The notes beneath the pieces are model-generated. The model saw nothing but the letters and a program-made list of their open reading frames with translations. It ran no database searches and was not told the DNA's origin. Position numbers and translations under genes: made by a program. From positions 124,001 to 188,000 of the forward strand of contig NZ_LTBC01000004.1 in assembly GCF_001594015.1 (NCBI RefSeq): a stretch of DNA of 64,000 nt. The letters run 5' to 3'. This document shows, piece by piece, positions 36,317 through 44,197 of the stretch (its first letter is position 1; each line of letters starts with the position of its first letter). The DNA comes from Moorella mulderi DSM 14980 (GTDB taxonomy: Bacteria; Bacillota; DSM-521; Neomoorellales; Neomoorellaceae).

Positions 36317-37264
36317 ATGTTCTATACCACCCTGGGAGCCAGCGGGATCAGGGTATCCCGCCTGTGCTTTGGCTCCTTGACCATAGGCCCGCTCCAGGCG
36401 GGCCTGAGTATTGCTACCGGGGCCAGCCTCATTCGCCGCGCCCTGGAACTGGGCGTCAACTTTATCGACACAGCTCAGTGTTACGCCAATTATCCTTACA
36501 TCAAGGCCGCCCTGCAGGGCTGGCAGGAAGCGGTGGTCGTGGCCACCAAGTCCTACGACTACACGGCAGCAGGTATGGCCCGGAGCTTAGAAGAGGCCCG
36601 GCGGGAGCTGGACCGGGATGTTATTGATATCTTTTTACTCCACGAGCAAGAAACGGCCCTGACCCTGGCCGGCCACCGGCCGGCCCTGGAGTACCTCCTG
36701 GAAGCCAAAGAACGCGGCCTGGTGCGGGCCGTGGGTATTTCTTCCCATGCTGTAGCAGCGGTACGGGCGGCAGCCATGATGCCGGAGATCGACATTATCC
36801 ATCCCCTGTACAACCAGGCGGGGTTGGGGATACTGGACGGCAGCAGGGAGGAGATGCTGGCTGCCATTACCCTGGCCCATACTAACGGCAAGGGGATCTA
36901 TGCCATGAAGGCCCTGGGTGGCGGTCACCTGGTATCTAGCGCGCGGCAGGCCCTGGAATTTGTCCTGGCCACCCCGGCCATTGATGCCGTAGCCGTGGGC
37001 ATGCAGTCCATGGCCGAGGTAGAGGTAAATGTCGCCTGGTTTAGCGGCCGGGAACCGGCGGCGGAATTGCTGGCGGAGGTCCAGGGGCGGAAGCGCCGGC
37101 TCCTGGTGGAAGACTGGTGCCGGGGTTGCGGGTCCTGCGTCAAGCGCTGTCCCCAGGGAGCCCTGGAACTGGCAGGCGGGCGGGCGGTAGTTGATCCGGA
37201 TAAGTGCATCCTCTGCGGTTATTGCGCCGGCGCCTGCCGCGATTTTTGCCTTAAGGTGATTTGA
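36317..37264 (+). CDS. Aldo/keto reductase with C-terminal ferredoxin domain
   Basis: 315 residues. The AKR barrel (about 1-255) shows the catalytic set: Asp and Tyr in FIDTAQCY, Lys in VATKSY and His in LLHEQE. A compact 2[4Fe-4S] ferredoxin-like tail follows (CRGCGSCVKRCP and CILCGYCAGAC). Such fused proteins probably pass electrons between ferredoxin-type carriers and an aldehyde/ketone or NADPH. Stop overlaps or abuts ruvX. Substrate unknown. Confidence 0.88.
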   Translation: MFYTTLGASGIRVSRLCFGSLTIGPLQAGLSIATGASLIRRALELGVNFIDTAQCYANYPYIKAALQGWQEAVVVATKSYDYTAAGMARSLEEARRELDRDVIDIFLLHEQETALTLAGHRPALEYLLEAKERGLVRAVGISSHAVAAVRAAAMMPEIDIIHPLYNQAGLGILDGSREEMLAAITLAHTNGKGIYAMKALGGGHLVSSARQALEFVLATPAIDAVAVGMQSMAEVEVNVAWFSGREPAAELLAEVQGRKRRLLVEDWCRGCGSCVKRCPQGALELAGGRAVVDPDKCILCGYCAGACRDFCLKVI

Positions 37265-37265
37265 A

Positions 37266-37688
37266 TTGCGCATTATGGGACTGGATGTCGGCAGCAAAAC
37301 CATTGGCGTAGCCGTTAGCGATCCTTTAGGCTGGACGGCCCAGGGCGTGACCACCATTCGCCGGAAAAGTACGGCTGCCGATGTGGAGACCTTGAAGCAA
37401 TTAGTTGCCAGGTACGGCGTCGAAGAGGTGGTGGTCGGGCTCCCCCGCAATATGAACGGTACCTTCGGGCCCCGGGCTGGAGAAGCCCGCGCCTTTGCCG
37501 CCAGGCTAGAGGCGGATCTGGGCCTGCCGGTGCACCTTTATGACGAACGCCTCACTACCGTAGCGGCCGATAAAATCCTCCTGGAGGCCGATCTTTCCCG
37601 CCGCCGGCGGCGGGCCGTTGTCGACCAGGTAGCGGCCAGTATAATTTTACAGGGATACCTTGACCGGCGGGGGCAAAATGGGGTATGA
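37266..37688 (+). CDS. ruvX: Holliday junction resolvase-like protein RuvX (YqgF)
   Basis: 140 residues, RNase H-fold nuclease family involved in rRNA 5' processing and junction resolution. IMGLDVGSKTIGVAVSDP, VVGLPRNMNGT and YDERLTT are the conserved parts, with Asp at residue 6. TTG 37266 immediately follows the preceding stop. Confidence 0.95.
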   Translation: MRIMGLDVGSKTIGVAVSDPLGWTAQGVTTIRRKSTAADVETLKQLVARYGVEEVVVGLPRNMNGTFGPRAGEARAFAARLEADLGLPVHLYDERLTTVAADKILLEADLSRRRRRAVVDQVAASIILQGYLDRRGQNGV

Positions 37689-37718
37689 TAGGCCTATCCT
37701 GGAAAAAGGAGTGAGGAC

Positions 37719-37997
37719 ATGGCCGACCAGGAAAACACCGTCGTCCTGACAGATGATGAAGGGCAGGAGCATGAGTTTGTAGTCGTAGATATCCTCAATG
37801 TCGAAGATGATGAGTATGCCATCCTGTTACCAGTGGCAAGCGGCGATACCGGCGCAGGTGAAGCCATTGTTTTAAAGATTGGCCTGGATGACGATGGCAA
37901 CGAGATCCTCTATGAGATTGAGGATGAAGACGAATGGCAAAGGGTGGCCCAGGCCTGGGAAGACGCCCTGGGTGAAGAAGAGGAAGAGGAAGAGTGA
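37719..37997 (+). CDS. DUF1292 protein (YrzB-like)
   Basis: 92-residue very acidic protein, VVLTDDEGQEHEFVVVDIL at the start and a poly-Glu end. DUF1292 proteins follow ruvX in most Firmicutes. Function unknown. A canonical terminator follows. Confidence 0.9.
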   Translation: MADQENTVVLTDDEGQEHEFVVVDILNVEDDEYAILLPVASGDTGAGEAIVLKIGLDDDGNEILYEIEDEDEWQRVAQAWEDALGEEEEEEE

Positions 37998-38004
37998 AGA
38001 GGAA

Positions 38005-38036
38005 AAAGCCCGCCAGTTAAACTGGCGGGCTTTGCC
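38005..38036 (+). terminator. Terminator of the alaS-DUF1292 cluster
   Basis: A perfect 13-bp stem (38005-38017 with 38021-38033, TAA loop), with AAA on the left and TTT on the right, then GCCTTAAATTT. Confidence 0.88.
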
Positions 38037-38109
38037 TTAAATTTACTTTGTATCTCCAGCTCGGAGGGGGCATATTATGTTTTAAAAGAGTTTGGCGGGA
38101 AGTGGGCCC

Positions 38110-39444
38110 ATGGTCAGGTGGAAACTGGCAGCATTTCTAATTTTTATGCTGGGAGTGGCCGGCCTGGCCGTAATGGGAATTTATTTTTCCGGCCGCATTT
38201 TCCCGGGAGTAACCATTGCCGGCTGGCCGGTCGGGGGGCTGCCGCCGGCTGCTGCCAGGTCAAAAATAATGGAACTGGCCACGGCAATCCTGGACCGGGA
38301 AATCAAATTGCGCCTGGATGATAGATTAATGACAACCTCTCCCCGGGCCCTGGGTATGAAAATTGATATTGAGGCCACCCTGTCCCGGGCCTGGGCCCTG
38401 GGCCGGGCCGGGAATTTGCAGCAACGCCTGTCTGTCTTCGCATCTCAAAGGCGCCGGGTGGAACTGGTCTATCAGTTGGAACAAGACCGCCTCCAGGCAG
38501 AATTAAAACGCCTGGGCGGTGATATCTTGAAAGAGCCAGTAGATGCGCGCCTGGAAATAGACAGTAACGGGCAACCCCACTTAATCCCGGCCCAGGACGG
38601 TTGGCAGGTGGATACTAAGACCTTGCTGGCCCGCCTGGCAGATTTATCCCCGGGGCAGGTAATCGACATCCCCTTGAACCGCCTTGAGCCCCGTTTGACT
38701 TCCGCCGCCCTGGCAGCCCGGAAAATTGAAAAACCAGCCGGGAGCTTTACCACCTTTTTTAATCCGGCTGATACCGACCGTACCCACAACATCCGGCTGG
38801 CGACCCGCACCCTGGATGGTACCTGGTTACCGCCGGGGGGCGAGTTCTCCTTTAACCAGGTGGTAGGGCCGCGGACCATAGAGCGTGGCTACCGGGAAGC
38901 CCAGGTTATAGAAGATCGTAACTTTGTACCCGGTATTGGCGGCGGTGTCTGCCAGGTGTCATCAACCCTCTATAATGCCGCCCTGGCTGCCGGGTTAACT
39001 ATTGTCGAGCGCCAGCCCCATGGCCTGGCCATAGGTTATGTGCCGCCGGGCCGGGATGCCACCGTAGCCTATGGTCTGATTGATCTTAAAATCCGCAATG
39101 ATACTCCCTTCTGGTACTGGTTAAAGGCCTGGGTGGATGGTGATAAGCTGGCAATGACCTTTTATGCCGCCGGGGAAGCCCCAGCCGCTGAGGTGGTGAG
39201 CCAGGTAATTGAAAAGATCCCCCCGCCGGAAGAAGTGGAAGTGGTACCCCACTGGCCTCCCGAAATGGAGGAAGTTAAACAGGAGGGAAAACCGGGTTTC
39301 CGGACCAGGGTCATCAGGATTATCCACCGGCAGGGGAAAGAAGGACGGCAAGAGGTAGTCTCCCAGGATTTATATCCACCACTACCCCGGGTCGTCCGCC
39401 GGGGTCAACCTGCGGAAAAGGTTGTACCTTCCCCCGTACCCTGA
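38110..39444 (+). CDS. VanW-family cell-wall protein
   Basis: 444 residues: one N-terminal membrane anchor (about 5-27), a peptidoglycan-binding-like domain (about 40-200) and a VanW domain (about 215-345) with SFNQVVGPRT, GIGGGVCQVSSTLYNAAL. YoaR-like proteins of this build are exported and associated with cell wall or spore development. The C-terminal about 70 residues are Pro/Glu-rich. ATG 38110 (GGGAAG 7 bases upstream) is preferred over TTG 38092. Confidence 0.85.
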   Translation: MVRWKLAAFLIFMLGVAGLAVMGIYFSGRIFPGVTIAGWPVGGLPPAAARSKIMELATAILDREIKLRLDDRLMTTSPRALGMKIDIEATLSRAWALGRAGNLQQRLSVFASQRRRVELVYQLEQDRLQAELKRLGGDILKEPVDARLEIDSNGQPHLIPAQDGWQVDTKTLLARLADLSPGQVIDIPLNRLEPRLTSAALAARKIEKPAGSFTTFFNPADTDRTHNIRLATRTLDGTWLPPGGEFSFNQVVGPRTIERGYREAQVIEDRNFVPGIGGGVCQVSSTLYNAALAAGLTIVERQPHGLAIGYVPPGRDATVAYGLIDLKIRNDTPFWYWLKAWVDGDKLAMTFYAAGEAPAAEVVSQVIEKIPPPEEVEVVPHWPPEMEEVKQEGKPGFRTRVIRIIHRQGKEGRQEVVSQDLYPPLPRVVRRGQPAEKVVPSPVP

Positions 39445-39485
39445 TATAATGAAAAAAAATAATCTGGGAGAGAAAACATGGGATT

Positions 39486-40544
39486 ATGGGGGAAGAGCTG
39501 GAAACAAGCTATAATCTAGCTTGCAGGCGGCCCTGGCACCGTCGTTTAATATTATTATTGATAGCAATAATTATTTTAGCCCTGGGTGGAAGCGGGTATT
39601 TTTTCCTGAACCTGCTGGCCCCGGCGAAGCCCGGTGCCCCGGCCGTAGAGGTAAACATTGCGCCGGGATCAAGTTCGGCCGTCATCGCCAGTAATCTTAC
39701 CAGGCAGGGGATAATCAAGAGCCCTCTGGCCTTCCGGCTGGTGACCATGGCTAAAGGCCTGGACAGGCAGCTAAAGCCTGGCCGCTATTTAATCTCCCCC
39801 AGCCTTTCCCTGCCGGAGATCATCCGCCTGCTGGCTGCGGGCAAGGTCCAGGAGATTGAATTTACCATTCCCGAAGGCTATACTGTGCGCCAGATAGCCG
39901 CCCTGCTCCAGCAGAAGGGCGTCGTCCAGGAGGAGGATTTCCTCCAGGCTGCAGCCCGGGATTACCCCTTTGATTTTTTGCAGGGCCTGCCTTCCGGTCC
40001 GGAACACGTCCAGGGTTATCTGTTTCCCGACACCTACCGGGTGGCCAGGGGGACGCCGGCGGAGGAGATTATCCTGATGATGCTCAAGCGCTTCGACCAG
40101 GTTTACCAGGAAATCAGCCATGAGAAAGACCCGGGCCTGGAGTTAAATACCCGTCAAATCGTTACCCTGGCTTCCATAGTCGAACGGGAAGCAAAGATTG
40201 ATGCAGAGCGGCCCCTGATTGCCGGCGTCTTTGTCAACCGCCTGAAAAAGGGTATGCGCCTGGAATCCTGCGCCACGGTGGAATATTTATTGCCCGCTCC
40301 CAAGCCCGTCTTATCCTACCAGGACCTGCAGATTGATTCCCCATATAATACTTACCGGGTCAACGGCCTGCCACCTGGTCCCATTGCCAGCCCGGGCCGG
40401 GCCTCGCTCCTCGCGGCCTTAAAGCCGGCTACAACTGATTATCTCTATTTTGTCGCTAAACCCGACGGTTCCCATTATTTTAGCCGTACCCTGGCCGAAC
40501 ACAACCAGGCGCTGACCCGCTACCAGGCCGGGAATGGTAATTAA
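39486..40544 (+). CDS. mltG: Endolytic murein transglycosylase MltG (YceG)
   Basis: 352 residues; membrane anchor (about 19-41), LysM-like region (about 50-115) and the YceG catalytic domain with YLFPDTYRV, ASIVEREAK (catalytic Glu) and the end motif SPYNTYRVNGLPPGPI plus HYFSRTLAEH. Cleaves nascent glycan strands and limits their length. Follows ruvX cluster as in many Firmicutes. Confidence 0.94.
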   Translation: MGEELETSYNLACRRPWHRRLILLLIAIIILALGGSGYFFLNLLAPAKPGAPAVEVNIAPGSSSAVIASNLTRQGIIKSPLAFRLVTMAKGLDRQLKPGRYLISPSLSLPEIIRLLAAGKVQEIEFTIPEGYTVRQIAALLQQKGVVQEEDFLQAAARDYPFDFLQGLPSGPEHVQGYLFPDTYRVARGTPAEEIILMMLKRFDQVYQEISHEKDPGLELNTRQIVTLASIVEREAKIDAERPLIAGVFVNRLKKGMRLESCATVEYLLPAPKPVLSYQDLQIDSPYNTYRVNGLPPGPIASPGRASLLAALKPATTDYLYFVAKPDGSHYFSRTLAEHNQALTRYQAGNGN

Positions 40545-40567
40545 ATTTAACGAATGATTTTTCCTTT

Positions 40568-40589
40568 GGTTTTTGTTATAATTAAAACC
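40568..40589 (+). promoter_or_regulatory. Putative rex promoter region
   Basis: TATAAT at 40577-40582 lies inside the inverted repeat GGTTTT (40568-40573) / AAAACC (40584-40589). No good -35 hexamer. The palindrome could be an operator, but its spacing does not match the clostridial Rex consensus. Confidence 0.45.
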
Positions 40590-40618
40590 AGAATAACTAA
40601 AAGCGAGGGAGAGCATTA

Positions 40619-41269
40619 ATGCCTTTTCGGATTAAAATACCCCGTTCAACTATTGACCGCTTACCTCTTTATTACCGTTGCCTCAATTTAATAGAAGAAC
40701 ACGGGATAGAAGAAATTTCCTCCCAAGTCCTCGGGGTCAGGGTAGGGGTCGACCCTTCGGTAATCCGTAAAGACCTGGCCTGGTTCGGTGAGCTGGGTAA
40801 ACGCGGTGTGGGTTATAACGTAACTTACCTTAAAGAGGCCATTGGCCGTATCCTGGGCCTGGACAAGGAGTGGCCCTTTATCCTGGTGGGGGCCGGTAAA
40901 CTGGGTATGGCCCTGGCTGAGCACAACCGGAAATACGGCCGGCATTTTCACCTGGTGGGCGTCTTTGACCGGGACCCGGAAAAATTCGGGCTCATGGTTG
41001 GGGGGCAACAAGTAAGCCCCATGGAGGAAATGCCCGCTTTTGTGAAAGAGAAAGATATTAAAATCGCCATGCTGGCCGTGCCGGCAGAAGAAGCGCAGAA
41101 GGTGGCCCATGAACTGGTTAAATGCGGCATTAAAGGTATCTTGAGCTACGCGCCCATTACCTTAAGCGTGCCGGAAGATGTCCTGGTCTATAACGCCGAT
41201 TACAACCTCGACCTCCAGCGCCTGGCCTATTACCTCAGTAACGACGGTAATATCTCCTGGGGGGAATAG
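40619..41269 (+). CDS. rex: Redox-sensing transcriptional repressor Rex
   Basis: 216 residues: winged helix (about 1-78, SSQVLGVRVGVDPSVIRKDLAWF) and Rossmann domain with VGAGKLGMAL (about 92-101; most Rex have GAGNLG) binding NADH/NAD+. Represses fermentation and respiration genes when NADH is low. Immediately upstream of the sulfur-respiration island, which makes genes there plausible targets. ATG 40619 after GAGGGAGAG. Confidence 0.94.
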   Translation: MPFRIKIPRSTIDRLPLYYRCLNLIEEHGIEEISSQVLGVRVGVDPSVIRKDLAWFGELGKRGVGYNVTYLKEAIGRILGLDKEWPFILVGAGKLGMALAEHNRKYGRHFHLVGVFDRDPEKFGLMVGGQQVSPMEEMPAFVKEKDIKIAMLAVPAEEAQKVAHELVKCGIKGILSYAPITLSVPEDVLVYNADYNLDLQRLAYYLSNDGNISWGE

Positions 41270-41292
41270 CAGCGGCCGTTCGCTATTGTTGG

Positions 41293-41330
41293 GGCACCCG
41301 GATTTCGTGGGTGCCGTTTTTTATTTTTTA
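41293..41330 (+). terminator. Terminator after rex
   Basis: GGCACCC (41293-41299) pairs with GGGTGCC (41309-41315), then GTTTTTTATTTTTT. Confidence 0.88.
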
Positions 41331-41332
41331 CC

Positions 41333-41394
41333 TAAAAATTTCTTCCTGGCAGCAGGAAAATGCTTAATGATGACGAAGTATATTTAATAATAGC
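41333..41394 (+). repeat. Intergenic AT-rich repeat, copy A
   Basis: CTAAAAATTTCTTCCTGGCA, GCAGGAAAATGC, a GACGAAG segment and TATATTTAATAATAG follow the order seen in copies B, C and D: poly-A/T, (G)GCAGCAGGAAT, a GCGAA-like segment, then an AT tail. Confidence 0.5.
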
Positions 41395-41690
41395 TAATAT
41401 TATGGGAATGTTAGCGCAAGGATAATTCACATAATAAAACTGTTGTGAGTGTTAGGTTAAGTATATTACCCGGGAGCCCATAAATATATTTTTATTAACG
41501 CGATAACGTTATTCTTTTCTCTCTTTAAATGGTGCTTTGCTAACATGGGAAGAGGGGGTGAAAGCGAGGATAAAGTGAACGTGAGAATGAGCGCCAGAAA
41601 GGGAGGTGATACAGTTAAGGAGCTGAGGGAAAGCAAGGGGAGGATTATTGCTAACAAATTAAAGCAAACAATTTTTTAGGGGGGAACAAA
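41395..41690 (+). other. Gene-free leader of the YeiH operon
   Basis: About 300 bases with no convincing gene. It contains the AT-rich inverted segment TTAACGCGATAACGTTA (41494-41510), two purine-rich ribosome-like sites (AGAGGGGGTG near 41551 and GGGAGGTGAT near 41600) and a 34-codon GTG frame at 41575-41679 that I do not trust. Nearest to the next start is AGGGGGGAAC, a real ribosome site. Confidence 0.4.
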
Positions 41691-43154
41691 ATGGCCCAGG
41701 AAGCCAAAGGAGCCCGCTCTCCACTGCTTAAGAGTGAAGACTGGTGGGCGTTATGGATCGGATTATTTATCTTTTTCCTAGGTTTTCTGAAGATAACCGG
41801 TGCCGACCTTATCGGCTGGGTAGTAAAAACCAATATGTGGCTGGATCTTTCCAAGGCCCTCTCCCCGGTGTCAGATGTCTACAAGGGCCTTCCCGGTATT
41901 GTTTCGCTAATTCTTACGTATATTTTCCTGACGGTGATCCTGAGTATTGGCGTGGCTTCCATGGGTGGTAATGTCCGCCGTTTCATCAGCGGGTTTACCA
42001 TTATCTTCTTCATTACGTATATCTGCTGGATGATCGGTAACTATGCTTATATTGCAGCTACACCGGACCAGCTGGCAAAATTAAAGCTTCCCTGGTCGTT
42101 ACGTATGACTGGTGAATCGGGCTTTATTATTGCTTTGATCGTAGGTTTAATTATTGGTAATTTTTTCCCAGGACTTACCCGTTATCTTCAAGAAGCAACA
42201 AAACCCGAGTGGTTTGTGAAGACAGCTATAGTTATCCTCGGTGGTCAGATTGGCCTTAATGCCCTCCATTCTACCGGTTTAACTGCCCAGGTAGTTTTCC
42301 GGGGACTCTGCGCCATTATCGAAGCCTATTTGATCTACTGGCCCCTGGTCTACTTTATTGCCCGCAAGTACTTTAAATTCACCCCCGAATGGGCCGCGCC
42401 CCTGGCCTCGGGTATTTCCATCTGCGGTGTTTCCGCGGCCATTGCCACCGGTGGCGCCATCAAGGCCCGCCCGGTAATCCCCATTATTGTTTCATCCCTG
42501 GTCGTTATCTTTGCCGTCGTTGAACTGATTATTCTGCCCTTTGCCGCCCAGGCCTGGCTCTACAAGGAGCCCATGGTGGCCGGTGCCTGGATGGGACTGG
42601 CCGTCAAGACCGACGGCGCCGCGGCTGCGAGTGGTGCTATGGTCGATGCCCTGATCAGGAGCAAGGCCATCAGCGCCCTGGGTGTAAAGTGGCAGGAAGG
42701 CTGGATGCTCATGGCAACCACGACCGTCAAGGTCTTCATCGACATCTTTATTGCCATCTGGGCCTTTATCCTGGCCATCATCTGGTCCTGGAAGATCGAC
42801 CGGCGGGAAGGTGAAAAAGCAAACGCCGGGGAAATCTGGCTGCGTTTCCCCAAATTCGTTCTCGGTTACGCCGCCCTGTTTATCCTCGTTATATTGATTG
42901 GTAAAGTCGTAGGCAAGGATACATTAAAACTATTAAATGCCGGCATTGGCCAGGCGGGCACTTTCCGGGGCATCTTCTTTGCCCTGACCTTCTTCACCAT
43001 CGGTTTAATGTCCAACTTTAAAAAGCTGTGGGAAGAAGGGATGGGGAGATTGGCTGTCGTCTATGTGGTCTGCCTGTTCGGCTTCATTATCTGGATCGGC
43101 CTGATTATTTCCTGGCTCTTCTTCCACGGTATAACTCCACCGACGGTAGCCTGA
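41691..43154 (+). CDS. YeiH-family putative sulfate/sulfite permease
   Basis: 487 residues, about 11-12 membrane helices. Family features (PF03601, UPF0324): ILGGQIGLNAL, ASGISICGVSAAIATGGAI and GAWMGLAVKTDGAAAASGAMVD. Members are called putative sulfate exporters and occur near sulfur genes; activity is mostly unproven. Compared with typical 340-residue YeiH it has an extra N-terminal domain of about four helices. Its location just ahead of the dsr genes suggests moving sulfite or sulfate. Confidence 0.85.
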   Translation: MAQEAKGARSPLLKSEDWWALWIGLFIFFLGFLKITGADLIGWVVKTNMWLDLSKALSPVSDVYKGLPGIVSLILTYIFLTVILSIGVASMGGNVRRFISGFTIIFFITYICWMIGNYAYIAATPDQLAKLKLPWSLRMTGESGFIIALIVGLIIGNFFPGLTRYLQEATKPEWFVKTAIVILGGQIGLNALHSTGLTAQVVFRGLCAIIEAYLIYWPLVYFIARKYFKFTPEWAAPLASGISICGVSAAIATGGAIKARPVIPIIVSSLVVIFAVVELIILPFAAQAWLYKEPMVAGAWMGLAVKTDGAAAASGAMVDALIRSKAISALGVKWQEGWMLMATTTVKVFIDIFIAIWAFILAIIWSWKIDRREGEKANAGEIWLRFPKFVLGYAALFILVILIGKVVGKDTLKLLNAGIGQAGTFRGIFFALTFFTIGLMSNFKKLWEEGMGRLAVVYVVCLFGFIIWIGLIISWLFFHGITPPTVA

Positions 43155-43171
43155 AAAGGAGGTAACTAAAA

Positions 43172-43309
43172 ATGGCCGAACAAGAACACCTGCCGCAAGA
43201 GGAAGAATGGTTCGATTTAATGCCTGCCGAAAAGAAGCTAATCAGCATTAGCCTTGGGCTGGGGATTGTCTTGCTGGTAGTGCTCCTGCTGGTAACTCAT
43301 ACAATTTAA
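43172..43309 (+). CDS. 45-aa single-helix membrane protein
   Basis: Begins MAEQEHLPQEEEWFDLMPAE, an acidic soluble part, then one membrane helix (LGLGIVLLVVLLLV) to the end THTI. ATG 43172 has AAAAGGAGG upstream and lies 17 bases after the YeiH gene; a terminator follows, so it is the last gene of that transcript. Probably a small subunit or stabiliser of the permease (inference). Confidence 0.75.
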   Translation: MAEQEHLPQEEEWFDLMPAEKKLISISLGLGIVLLVVLLLVTHTI

Positions 43310-43341
43310 GTAAAACAGCGAGGTTACGTTCCTTATATAAA

Positions 43342-43379
43342 CTCAAGGCCCTGGATTGCCGGGGCCTTGAGCTCTTTTT
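43342..43379 (+). terminator. Terminator after the YeiH operon
   Basis: A perfect 10-bp stem CTCAAGGCCC (43342-43351) / GGGCCTTGAG (43362-43371), then CTCTTTTT. Confidence 0.9.
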
Positions 43380-43388
43380 ATAAATACC

Positions 43389-43446
43389 AAAAAAATTTTT
43401 TGCCGGCAGCAGGAAAACTGCCCTCGATAGCGAAATAAAAAGAATG
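43389..43446 (+). repeat. Intergenic AT-rich repeat, copy B
   Basis: AAAAAAATTTTTTGCC, GGCAGCAGGAAAA, CGATAGCGAA and an AT tail (ATAAAAAGAATG) reproduce the order of copies C and D. It starts right after the terminator and lies upstream of the dsrM-like gene. Confidence 0.6.
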
Positions 43447-43534
43447 TTAACTAACGGGATTTTATAAATATCATAGTCGCACTTGCGTGAACGTAAACAT
43501 GCAGGGTAAGACAAGCTTTTGAGGAGGGCAGTTT

Positions 43535-44197
43535 ATGAATTTCTGGCAATCATTCATCGGTGGCGTTTTGCCGTATGTATCTATCGCCATCCTGGTTTTG
43601 GGGCTGGGTTATAAAGTAGCATACTGGTATAATGCGCCCGCAAACCTGCACTGGGAACTTTTTCCCTACCCGCGTACCCTGGGAGGCCAGCTGGGCGAAC
43701 TCGTGACAGAGGTTTTCACTCTCCGCAGCCTTTTTCACCATAACCGTAAATTATGGTTTCCGTCCCTGGTTATGCACTGGGGTATTTACTTAGTCGTCTT
43801 CTGGCTGTTTTTCTTGCTGTTGGGGGCCCCCTTCGCCATTTATCTGGGTGTGGCCGGTGGTGTTTTAGCCCTGACAGGTTCCTGCCTGTTGCTTTTGTTC
43901 CGCTTATTTGCTGCCGAGCTGCGCCAGATTTCGGCGCCGGTGGAATATTTGAACCTGCTCTTTATCTTCCTGGTGGCCCTAGCTGCCCTCGCCAGTGGGG
44001 CTCTAAGTGATTTTGCTTTCAGGAGTTATTTTATCAGTTTGTTAACCTTGAAACCCCACTTACCCCTGCCGGGAAGCTACCTGATCTTTCTGTTGTTGTT
44101 GTGGCTTTTTATGATCTACATCCCTTTTACCCGTATGGCACACTTCGCCGTCAAGTATTTTACCTATCATAAGGTTAAGTGGGGTGAAATAGAATAA
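43535..44197 (+). CDS. DsrM/NarI-like membrane b-type cytochrome
   Basis: 220 residues, five predicted helices, with His candidates for heme b in LHWELF (about 39), LFHHNRK (68-69), VMHWGIY (about 81) and RMAHFAVKYF near the end. It resembles the NarI/DsrM/HdrE family that takes electrons from menaquinol. It is shorter than a typical DsrM (about 330). Its stop overlaps the next gene by one base (a DsrK-like protein), so the pair probably forms one membrane complex. Start ATG 43535 after TGAGGAGGG. Confidence 0.8.
   Translation: MNFWQSFIGGVLPYVSIAILVLGLGYKVAYWYNAPANLHWELFPYPRTLGGQLGELVTEVFTLRSLFHHNRKLWFPSLVMHWGIYLVVFWLFFLLLGAPFAIYLGVAGGVLALTGSCLLLLFRLFAAELRQISAPVEYLNLLFIFLVALAALASGALSDFAFRSYFISLLTLKPHLPLPGSYLIFLLLLWLFMIYIPFTRMAHFAVKYFTYHKVKWGEIE

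Noticed and set aside
36635-37450. 271-codon open frame antisense to the aldo-keto reductase and ruvX
   Set aside because: Shadow of two certain genes; no motif, and it spans a gene boundary.
40568-40589. Rex autoregulatory operator
   Set aside because: The palindrome GGTTTT/AAAACC does not fit the clostridial Rex consensus spacing (TTGTTAA-N4-TTAACAA).
41575-41679. 34-codon GTG frame before the YeiH gene
   Set aside because: Weak start context, no motif, low complexity (Lys/Arg-rich), no supporting feature.
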